Assembly: GCA_024278285.1 (NCBI GenBank)
Contig: JAJRTM010000510.1
Span: 1 to 6,407, forward strand
Source of the DNA: Planctomycetota bacterium
GTDB lineage: Bacteria; Planctomycetota; Planctomycetia; Planctomycetales; Planctomycetaceae
DNA: 6,407 nt
Direction of reading: 5' to 3'
Position 1 is the stretch's first letter. Every line of letters begins with the position of its first letter. Below, one piece after another: positions 1 to 5,094 of the stretch. The translations under genes were made by a program, and so were the position numbers. Under the pieces are notes generated by a model that saw only the letters and a program-made list of their open reading frames with translations, did no database searches and was not told the DNA's origin.

Positions 1-150
1 CCGAACCGTCCCATGCTGGGCGATCTGATTTTCGATTTCAGGAACAAAAACGTCATAATCTTCTTTGCTCAACTTCCCAGACACTCTGATCTCAATAACG
101 TTGCTGTCGGGACTTGTTATGACAGAAACAACATCTGTTTTAACGGACAT
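1..150 (-). CDS. SpoIIAA/STAS-like protein, N-terminal part (cut by window edge)
   Basis: Reading leftward from an ATG at 150-148, 50 codons stay open to the window edge. The protein begins MSVKTDVVSVI and continues with ISGKL-like text (IRVSGKLSKEDYDVFVPEIE, then a stretch ending HGTVR). A short beta strand, then VSGKLSKEDY, then an acidic helix and a second strand is the usual start of the small SpoIIAA-like family (PF11964, STAS-like fold, normally about 120 residues), so roughly the first 40% is here. The start is supported by AAGGAG seven bases upstream on the minus strand (157-165 region). Family members are cytoplasmic and mostly uncharacterised. No substrate can be inferred. It is divergent from the permease at 736 and separated from it by an inserted repeat element. 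Confidence 0.75.
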   Translation of the reverse strand, partial: MSVKTDVVSVITSPDSNVIEIRVSGKLSKEDYDVFVPEIENQIAQHGTVR

Positions 151-168
151 TTTAGAACTCCTTTTTTA

Positions 169-197
169 CTGAACTATTTTTGCTGAACTCTGTTTTT
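169..197. repeat. short imperfect tandem duplication in the 5' region of the SpoIIAA-like gene
   Basis: CTGAACTATTTTTG (169-182) is followed directly by CTGAACTCTGTTTTT (183-197). On the minus strand this puts two GTTCAG words 14 bases apart, just upstream of the gene's ribosome binding site, and a third AGTTC lies at the start codon. It could be a regulator site or simple slippage. Nothing decides between them. Confidence 0.3.
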
Positions 198-268
198 CCG
201 ATTCCCCGCAAGTCACCTTGCCCATCAGCGGCATTGTATGCGTGAGAAAACCGGAAGGAAATAGCGAC

Positions 269-276
269 AAAATGTC
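269..276. repeat. left copy of 8-bp direct repeat, candidate target-site duplication
   Basis: AAAATGTC directly abuts the left end of the inverted-repeat element at 277-431, and an identical copy abuts its right end (432-439). The position at both boundaries fits a target-site duplication. Confidence 0.55.
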
Positions 277-317
277 CTATGTACCAAGGGGTGCACATTG
301 AGGTTTGCGAATCGCTG

Positions 318-342
318 GTAGCGACCGTCGCCAGACGGTGGA
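318..342 (+). repeat. REP-like GTAG hairpin, left copy
   Basis: GTAG at 318-321 is followed two bases later by a perfect 6-bp hairpin: ACCGTC (324-329), loop GCCA (330-333), GACGGT (334-339). A GTAG tetranucleotide at the 5' foot of a hairpin is the hallmark of REP sequences recognised by REP-associated tyrosine transposases. Confidence 0.5.
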
Positions 343-360
343 AATCAGATATCCAACGAA

Positions 361-385
361 TCCACGCTCTGGCGAGCATCGCTAC
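361..385 (-). repeat. REP-like GTAG hairpin, right copy (inverted)
   Basis: Read on the minus strand, GTAG (385-382) is followed by ATGCTC, loop GCCA, GAGCGT (379-364). This is the same architecture and loop as the left copy. The stem differs at three pairs, all of which still pair (one T-G). The GTAG heads of the two copies point outward. Confidence 0.5.
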
Positions 386-431
386 TTTTCTGAAAGAGCC
401 GCGCAAACCCCAAGGTGCACCCGGTACCAAG

Positions 432-439
432 AAAATGTC
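432..439. repeat. right copy of 8-bp direct repeat, candidate target-site duplication
   Basis: AAAATGTC follows the right end of the 277-431 element and is identical to 269-276. Confidence 0.55.
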
Positions 440-735
440 TCATATCCTGAATCATGTCTACATGTATCGTTTATGCGAGCAGAGACGGCTTTATGTCCCG
501 CAGATCGTGAATAAATTCGGTCTCAGCCAGGGTGAGGGCTTTCTATCAGTTCGAACTCAGCGTAGGATAGCATTGTGTCGTTTGCTGAAATTTCTGTCCT
601 GCCTTATATAATGTCCAGAACATTTTGTATTCGTACAGGTTTAATCCCCGTTAATAATATCTCCTGTGGTGCCCTCGGAAAGTAACCGGGGTTATCACTG
701 ACCCAACTCGCCCACTTATTCGGTTTGAATACTTT
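440..735. other. intergenic leader region upstream of the ABC permease
   Basis: About 300 bases hold no convincing gene. An open frame that begins in the repeat element and runs to 611 has no recognisable domain and is judged spurious. Visible items are a TATAAT at 607-612 and a possible long-range stem CCCCGTTA (646-653) with TAACCGGGG (683-691), one base bulged, in what would be the permease mRNA leader. Confidence 0.5.
607..612 (+). promoter_or_regulatory. possible -10 element for the ABC permease
   Basis: TATAAT is an exact sigma-70-type -10 hexamer about 125 bases before the permease ATG. The best -35 nearby is TTGCTG at 582-587, which matches only the first three bases and sits 19 bases away. 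This is therefore a weak promoter call based mainly on the -10. Confidence 0.3.
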
Positions 736-2088
736 ATGAAATCGTACCAGTTCATCCGCACGATCCACCTGGCTTTGAAGAGCCTGTTGCTACAGCGACT
801 GCGTTCCGGCTTGACGATGCTGGGGATTGTGTTCGGCGTTTTTTCTGTGATCGCGATGCTGGCGATTGGCGAAGGGGCGTCTCAACAGGCACAAGAGCAG
901 GTGTTAAAACTGGGGGCAAGCAATATTATTATTCGTAGCGTCAAGCCGCCTGAAGGAGCAAGTAGTTCGAACAACACTCGTAACAGTCGCGTGCTGCGGT
1001 ACGGCTTGTTGTGGAAAGATTATAATTTACTCAAAGGAACACTGACAACAGTTTCCGATGTCATTCCGATTCGTGAAACGACCCACGAAGCACGCTACCA
1101 TGCGAAAAAAACCGGCGTGCGAGTTGTCGGGTGTTCGACGAATTATCTGGATATGAATCACCTTGAAGTTGGTCAGGGACGATTCATTACCGATCAGGAT
1201 GAAGCCCGCATCGAAAATGTCGCCGTGCTTGGTGGTGAAACGGTTGATAAACTTTTTCCTTTTGAGGATCCGTTGGGAAAAACGATTACAATAAATAACC
1301 AGCCGTATCAGGTGGTTGGGTACATGAAGCATCGCTCCGGCTCAGCCGGAATTGGTGGCAGCCTCGCAGCTCAGGATTACAATAATGATGTTTATATTCC
1401 GTTAAGAACTTTCCGCAGCCGATTTACCGATTTAATTATTCGCGCAACATCAGGATCATTTTCTGCTGAAGAAGTCCAACTAAGCCAGATCACCTTGAAG
1501 GTTGCTGATCGAAAAGATGTTTTGGTGACAGCCGAAGTGGTGAAAGAATCACTCAAGCAAAATCATGCCACTGATGACGACTACATTGTTGTTGTTCCGT
1601 TGGAATTGCTCAAACAGGCCGACCAGCTACGAACGATTTTCAATATGGTACTCGGTTCCATCGCGGCGATCAGTCTGATTGTCGGCGGGATCGGAATTAT
1701 GAATATCATGTTGGCAACGGTTACCGAACGAACACGAGAAATCGGAATTCGCCGCGCACTGGGGGCAAGGCGTAAAGATATCATTCAGCAATTCCTGACC
1801 GAAACAATCGTACTTTCCGGCACCGGGGGAGTAATTGGTGTCATCTTAGGATTATTAACCCCGGTTGCATTCGGGTTGATAAAATTTATCGCCGTTAACA
1901 GCTTAGATTTGGGAGGCTCGGGAGGATCAGACTTCGGAAATCTCTTCATGGAAATGGAACCAAAAATTGCCTGGTGGAGCTTGCCCACCGCCTTTGGGAT
2001 TTCTGTTGCCATCGGCATCATCTTTGGTGTCTACCCCGCCCAATCAGCCGCGAAACTCGATCCGATTGAAGCACTTCGCCACGAATAA
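736..2088 (+). CDS. MacB/FtsX-type ABC transporter permease
   Basis: A 450-residue inner-membrane permease of the MacB/LolCE class. A first membrane helix at about 26-46 is followed by a large periplasmic MacB_PCD-like domain (about 47-300), then three C-terminal helices (about 304-327, 356-385, 414-434) forming the FtsX domain. The cytoplasmic coupling loop [15 protein letters not shown] at 331-345 is the clearest signature, preceded by [13 protein letters not shown]. Such permeases work by mechanotransmission with a separate ATPase and often an HlyD-like adaptor, moving lipoproteins, peptides or drugs across the envelope. E. coli MacB carries its ATPase in the same chain, but this protein has none. 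No ATPase or adaptor gene is in the window, so the partner is encoded elsewhere or is missing. A glycine/serine-rich stretch (393-398) lies before the last helix. The ATG has no clear Shine-Dalgarno site. The substrate cannot be told. Confidence 0.9.
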   Translation: MKSYQFIRTIHLALKSLLLQRLRSGLTMLGIVFGVFSVIAMLAIGEGASQQAQEQVLKLGASNIIIRSVKPPEGASSSNNTRNSRVLRYGLLWKDYNLLKGTLTTVSDVIPIRETTHEARYHAKKTGVRVVGCSTNYLDMNHLEVGQGRFITDQDEARIENVAVLGGETVDKLFPFEDPLGKTITINNQPYQVVGYMKHRSGSAGIGGSLAAQDYNNDVYIPLRTFRSRFTDLIIRATSGSFSAEEVQLSQITLKVADRKDVLVTAEVVKESLKQNHATDDDYIVVVPLELLKQADQLRTIFNMVLGSIAAISLIVGGIGIMNIMLATVTERTREIGIRRALGARRKDIIQQFLTETIVLSGTGGVIGVILGLLTPVAFGLIKFIAVNSLDLGGSGGSDFGNLFMEMEPKIAWWSLPTAFGISVAIGIIFGVYPAQSAAKLDPIEALRHE

Positions 2089-2124
2089 TTTTTCGGGCGG
2101 GCAATAGAAGAATCGCCTTGCACC

Positions 2125-2153
2125 TTGAAGCCTGTTTCTTGTTCTGCTGTAAT
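2125..2153 (+). promoter_or_regulatory. candidate sigma-70-type promoter for the S15 hydrolase gene
   Basis: TTGAAG (2125-2130, 4 of 6 to TTGACA) and TGTAAT (2148-2153, 5 of 6 to TATAAT) are spaced by the ideal 17 bases. Transcription would begin near 2160, giving a leader of roughly 90 bases to the ATG at 2249. Confidence 0.35.
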
Positions 2154-2234
2154 GACTGTCGGCATGCGTTTGTTACCCACACAAACAGAATCGCCTTCAT
2201 TTTTCCAGATACGTTTTGGTCTGGCAGCCTTAGC

Positions 2235-2241
2235 AAAGAGG
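2235..2241 (+). promoter_or_regulatory. ribosome binding site deciding the 2249 start
   Basis: AAAGAGG ends seven bases before ATG 2249. This favours that ATG over the adjacent in-frame TTG at 2246. No ATG, GTG or TTG follows in frame until codons inside the signal peptide, so this is the only well-formed initiation site. Confidence 0.5.
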
Positions 2242-2248
2242 AACTTTG

Positions 2249-4186
2249 ATGCTTCGATATCACATAGTATTACTAACGGTAAAAGTTTGCGAACGGCTCG
2301 CAAATTATAGAAAAACAGTTTTTGGGTTACGGAGGTCAGAACAGACCAGCCGTGCTGGGGTATTACCTGGCCCGTTCTGGAGGCTATGTTTTGCATCGAT
2401 TGTCTTTCTGGCGATGCAGTTGGTTTGTCTTCCCGCATTTTCTCAACCGCCGCAACCGGGGAATTACTCAGAAGCGAAATATGAAGTTGCAGCCGAATTG
2501 AACCGCGATGCTCCGATGCGGGATGGTATCGCGCTGAAGATCGATATTTTTCGCCCGAAACAAGACGGGAAATTTCCGGCTGTTCTGCTACAAACACCTT
2601 ACAACAAAAGTGGGCAGGTGGCTCGCGCGAAAAAATTTGCTGCTCGCGGTTATGTGGTTGTAAATGTCGATTCACGAGGCCGGTTTGAATCGGGAGGCGA
2701 GTGGGATCCGTTTTCTGCCAAGCATAAAACCGATGGCTACGATTTGGTGCAGTGGGTTGCCAAACAACCCTGGTGCAACGGAAATGTCGGAACATACGGC
2801 CTTTCCTACATGGGCTGGGCTTCGTGGTGGACCGCTTCGCAAGCACCTCCCGCATTAAAAGCGATTGTCCCCGAAGTTGCCCCGCCGGATCATTTTTATA
2901 ACTGTCCGTATCAGAATGGGATCTTCGTTTGCTGGATGATGGACTGGGCCGGCGCAATGTCTGCGCGACTGCCACACTCAGCCGGTCCTGGTGCTTACGG
3001 CGGGTTTGCTGTAAATCGCGAAAAGGCTTATAGCAATCTTCCCTACATCGACTTCGACAAAACACGTAACTACAAGCCAAACGCATGGTGGAAAAAGTGG
3101 ATCAAGCAGAACACTGCGCAAGGCGAATACTGGAAAGGGATTTCGTACCAGACACCGCAAAGCTATGCAAAGATAACAGTTCCTTCGCTGGCGATTTCCG
3201 GATGGTTCGATGGCAACTTTCCGGGAACTCCGATGAACTACCTGGGGATGAAGAAACATGGCGGATCGCCCGCTGCCCGTCGCCCAAGAATTGTGATTGG
3301 ACCGTGGCAGCATATTATTAACAAGCATCGTGTTGCAGCCGGTGTCGATTTTGGACCGCAGGCAATCATCGATTGGGATGGCTATGTGTTGCGCTGGTTC
3401 GATTACCACTTGAAGGGTATCGAGAACGGCGTCCTCGATGATCCCCCTGTCCATGTTTTTGTGATGGGACGCAATAAATGGCGAGCCGCGACAGACTGGC
3501 CACTGCCTCAAACGGTATTCACAAAATTTTATCTCCACAGCAAGGAAACTCTCAGCACTCAATCTCCCGGAAAAGAGCAACCGGACCGGTATGTTTATCA
3601 CCCAGAAAAACCAACTCCTTCAGCTCCTTTTGGTAATGCGCATATCGACGGACCGCAAGACATCAGCAAGTCCGCTTCCCGCGATGATGTTCTGGTTTAC
3701 GAGACTGCGATTTTGAAAGAGGATGTCGAAATTGTCGGGCCAATCACCTCTCAGATATTTGCAGCCACGAGTTGCAAAGATACCGACTGGATGATCCGCC
3801 TGAGTGATGTGCATCCAGATGGCAAGGCTTTGTTTTTAGGGGAAGGCGTGATGCGTGCCCGTCACCGCGATCCCGATAATGCTGGTCGATTCAACCCGAA
3901 TAAACTGAGCCGAATCGAACCAGATCAACCGTATGAATACCGCATCGATTTCTGGCGACCAACCGGCAACGTCTTCGCTCGCGGGCATCGTATTCGTATC
4001 GAAATATCCAGCAGTTACTATCCCTACTACCTGCGCAATCCCAATACTGACGCAGACAATATCGGCCTGGCAACAAAATTTCAAACAGCAAAACAAACGA
4101 TCTTCCACGATACCGTTCGAGCGTCTCACGTTGTGTTACCGCTGATTCCAGTCGATAAAAAAACCAGCACGGCTGGTTCATTCTGA
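2249..4186 (+). CDS. secreted CocE/NonD-family (peptidase S15) serine hydrolase
   Basis: A 645-residue alpha/beta-hydrolase of the Xaa-Pro dipeptidyl-peptidase/CocE type, which cleaves acyl esters or amides. The catalytic domain spans about 78-395 and the C-terminal jelly-roll domain (PF08530 type) about 425-630. The family triad is readable: Ser186 in GLSYMG, Asp321 in GWFDGN and His355 in GPWQH. TPYNKSG near 117 supplies the usual oxyanion-hole tyrosine, and SRGRFESGG (about 142) is also typical. A hydrophobic segment at about 46-64 ending LPAFSQ looks like a Sec signal peptide, so the enzyme is probably periplasmic or secreted. The basic stretch before that segment is abnormally long (about 45 residues), and codons 7-37 are encoded by the left arm of an inverted repeat. 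The last codons (KTSTAGSF region) and the stop lie in the right arm. The original start may therefore have been displaced. The substrate is unknown. Confidence 0.88.
   Translation: MLRYHIVLLTVKVCERLANYRKTVFGLRRSEQTSRAGVLPGPFWRLCFASIVFLAMQLVCLPAFSQPPQPGNYSEAKYEVAAELNRDAPMRDGIALKIDIFRPKQDGKFPAVLLQTPYNKSGQVARAKKFAARGYVVVNVDSRGRFESGGEWDPFSAKHKTDGYDLVQWVAKQPWCNGNVGTYGLSYMGWASWWTASQAPPALKAIVPEVAPPDHFYNCPYQNGIFVCWMMDWAGAMSARLPHSAGPGAYGGFAVNREKAYSNLPYIDFDKTRNYKPNAWWKKWIKQNTAQGEYWKGISYQTPQSYAKITVPSLAISGWFDGNFPGTPMNYLGMKKHGGSPAARRPRIVIGPWQHIINKHRVAAGVDFGPQAIIDWDGYVLRWFDYHLKGIENGVLDDPPVHVFVMGRNKWRAATDWPLPQTVFTKFYLHSKETLSTQSPGKEQPDRYVYHPEKPTPSAPFGNAHIDGPQDISKSASRDDVLVYETAILKEDVEIVGPITSQIFAATSCKDTDWMIRLSDVHPDGKALFLGEGVMRARHRDPDNAGRFNPNKLSRIEPDQPYEYRIDFWRPTGNVFARGHRIRIEISSSYYPYYLRNPNTDADNIGLATKFQTAKQTIFHDTVRASHVVLPLIPVDKKTSTAGSF
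2267..2358 (+). repeat. left arm of about 92-bp inverted repeat enclosing the S15 gene
   Basis: This arm matches the reverse complement of 4164-4255 along its length, about 79 of 93 aligned columns by hand. The core at 2280-2325 is nearly identical (one gap, one mismatch). Further out, GTATTAC faces GTGTTAC, and inward TCAGAA and a 14-base ACCAGCCGTGCTGG block (2345-2358) are shared. Two hairpins lie within it: TTTGCGA/TCGCAAA around ACGGC (2286-2304) and CCAGC/GCTGG around CGT. The arm is translated as part of the S15 N-terminus. Confidence 0.85.
4154..4178 (-). terminator. intrinsic-terminator-like hairpin facing left (antisense to the S15 gene)
   Basis: A perfect 7-bp stem AACCAGC (4162-4168) / GCTGGTT (4172-4178) with a 3-base loop. 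On the minus strand it is followed by a run of seven T (4163-4157), the layout of a Rho-independent terminator for leftward transcription. It sits in the last codons of the S15 gene, so it would stop antisense RNA. The hairpin is shared with the left arm but the T run is not. Confidence 0.4.
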
Positions 4187-4255
4187 TAGCCTTAACCAAA
4201 AACTGTTTTTCTAAATATTTGCGAGCCGTTCGCAAACTTTTAACATTTGTAACAC
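4164..4255 (-). repeat. right arm of about 92-bp inverted repeat enclosing the S15 gene
   Basis: Inverted copy of 2267-2358. It begins inside the last codons of the S15 gene, spans the stop codon at 4184-4186 and continues into the intergenic space. The outer end GTAACAC (4249-4255) mirrors the left outer end GTATTAC. No matching direct repeat is seen outside the two arms. Confidence 0.85.
4218..4241 (+). terminator. possible intrinsic terminator of the S15 gene
   Basis: Stem TTTGCGA (4218-4224) / TCGCAAA (4230-4236) with loop GCCGT, followed by CTTTTAAC, 31 bases after the stop codon. The T tract is short. The hairpin is part of the inverted repeat, so any terminator role may be incidental. 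Confidence 0.35.
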
Positions 4256-4285
4256 AAACGGAATGAAATCTACTGGAGATTTGTA

Positions 4286-4330
4286 ATGACTGAAGTTAGA
4301 ATCGCAGCTCTTGTCATACGATGCCCGTAA
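4286..4330 (+). other. 14-codon upstream open frame before the chorismate-lyase-like gene
   Basis: GGAG (4275-4278), seven bases before ATG 4286, starts a tiny frame reading MTEVRIAALVIRCP and ending at TAA 4328-4330. It is in the same phase as the GTG start at 4361, with one more stop (TGA 4349-4351) between them. It may be a leader peptide, a remnant of an older start, or chance. Confidence 0.2.
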
Positions 4331-4360
4331 AATCAACCCCCAGCCCCGTGAATACTCACT

Positions 4361-4903
4361 GTGAATCCACTTGTTGAACTTAATTCGTTATTGGAACTGT
4401 TTCCGAAAAGCGAACTATTGCTCGCAGCCGCAGAGCATGTTCCTGCTTCGACGGTTCCGGAACCTTACCAAAGCATGCTCGTGCATGATCATCACATGAC
4501 CGTCACGATGGAAAACTACCATCGCTGTTCTGTCGAGGTGCAGGTTCTGGACAGGCAACAAAACGAGAAAAATTACACGCGAGAAATACTGCTGCTTAAA
4601 CAAGGAACGGACGAAGTTGTGCAGTTTGGCATCGTCCGCTTCAATTTCGAGTATGTCACCGATGATGTGATGCAGGAAATCATTGACGAAGAAACTCCTT
4701 TAGGTCGCGTTCTTATCCGGCATAACGTGCTGCGGCATATCGACCTGGGCGCGATCCTGAAAGTGGAAACGGGACCGATGCTTTCTGAATATTTTTCCTG
4801 TCCGGAGAAGACAATCACCTACGGACGACTGGCGACTATTTTCTGCAATAACCGCCCCGCAGTTGATCTGCTGGAAATTTCCTCGCCACTGACAAAACAA
4901 TAA
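4361..4903 (+). CDS. chorismate-pyruvate-lyase-like protein (DUF98/UbiC-like fold)
   Basis: A 180-residue cytoplasmic protein. The spacing of several motifs follows the chorismate-lyase-like family (PF01947): LVHDHHMT (40-47), YTREILLL (72-79), FGIVRFNFE (89-97), PLGRVL (113-118), YGRLA (154-158) and a final VDLLEISSP. By analogy with E. coli UbiC, Arg74, the PLG turn and Glu172 are plausible ligand-site residues. UbiC releases pyruvate from chorismate to give 4-hydroxybenzoate. Many family members are untested, so activity is inferred. The GTG start is the first possible one, because TGA lies just upstream at 4349, and the next ATG is already inside the domain. No Shine-Dalgarno site is seen before it. 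No quinone or polyene pathway gene is adjacent. It converges on the oxidoreductase gene. Confidence 0.72.
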   Translation: MNPLVELNSLLELFPKSELLLAAAEHVPASTVPEPYQSMLVHDHHMTVTMENYHRCSVEVQVLDRQQNEKNYTREILLLKQGTDEVVQFGIVRFNFEYVTDDVMQEIIDEETPLGRVLIRHNVLRHIDLGAILKVETGPMLSEYFSCPEKTITYGRLATIFCNNRPAVDLLEISSPLTKQ

Positions 4904-4919
4904 CTGTCGTGTCTTTGAC

Positions 4920-5072
4920 CGTAGGATGGTGTGCTTGCACCCATCAAATACGCATCCCACTTCATCATACTAACGCTGATGAAACGATTGCTGAGTTATT
5001 ACAGTTCCGGCTCTTTTCTACTATTGAAAACAACCCGGCACGCGAAGATGGGTGCAAGCACACCATCCTACG
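4920..5072. repeat. BIME-like pair of GTAG-headed inverted repeats between convergent genes
   Basis: 4920-4945 and 5047-5072 are perfect 26-bp inverted repeats (GTAGGATGGTGTGC... / ...GCACACCATCCTAC) separated by 101 bases. Each arm has the REP layout: GTAG followed by an imperfect hairpin, GATGG pairing with CCATC and GTGC with GCAC, one T bulged. The heads point outward. The spacer holds a further small hairpin TTCATCA (4961-4967) / TGATGAA (4977-4983). No target-site duplication is seen. It fills the gap between two convergent gene ends, the usual place for REP/BIME sequences, and its transcript could act as a terminator or mRNA-end stabiliser on both strands. Confidence 0.75.
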
Positions 5073-5094
5073 ATACAGCAGTTATAGTTGCGAC

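Larger units (their letters stand above)
277..431. mobile_element. MITE-like non-autonomous inverted-repeat element, 155 bp
   Basis: The ends are imperfect inverted repeats. 277-309 matches the reverse complement of 402-431 at 26 of 30 aligned bases with one 3-base gap (shared blocks GTACC, GGGTGCAC and GGTTTGCG). Nested inside is a second pair of arms, 319-342 and 361-384, matching at 19 of 24 positions around an 18-base centre. Each inner arm is itself a small hairpin headed by GTAG. The element carries no gene, and the stop-free frames running through it have no recognisable domain. Identical 8-bp direct repeats abut both ends. Small size, terminal inverted repeats and flanking duplication are typical of a MITE. 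The GTAG-hairpin core instead recalls REP/BIME sequences. No parental transposon is recognised. Confidence 0.65.

Noticed and set aside
279..611. Plus-strand open frame of 110 codons starting in the repeat element
   Set aside because: About half of it translates the inverted-repeat element, the rest has no recognisable domain, and there is no ribosome site. Treated as spurious.
646..691. Riboswitch or attenuator in the permease leader
   Set aside because: Only one bulged 8-bp long-range stem is visible, with no recognised aptamer core and no terminator tail.
2286..2304. LacI/TetR-type operator (TTTGCGA...TCGCAAA palindrome)
   Set aside because: The palindrome recurs as part of a much longer repeat at the other end of the gene and lies inside the coding frame, so a mobile-repeat explanation is simpler.
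2031..3086. Long minus-strand open frame of 351 codons
   Set aside because: It lies antisense to the end of the permease and the first half of the S15 gene, both with clear domain signatures. Its own translation has no recognisable motif. The part over 2089-2248 is too short to support a gene remnant.
2255..4265. Target-site duplication around the S15 cassette
   Set aside because: AACGG occurs near both ends, but at positions inconsistent with the arm boundaries. No direct repeat abuts both outer ends.
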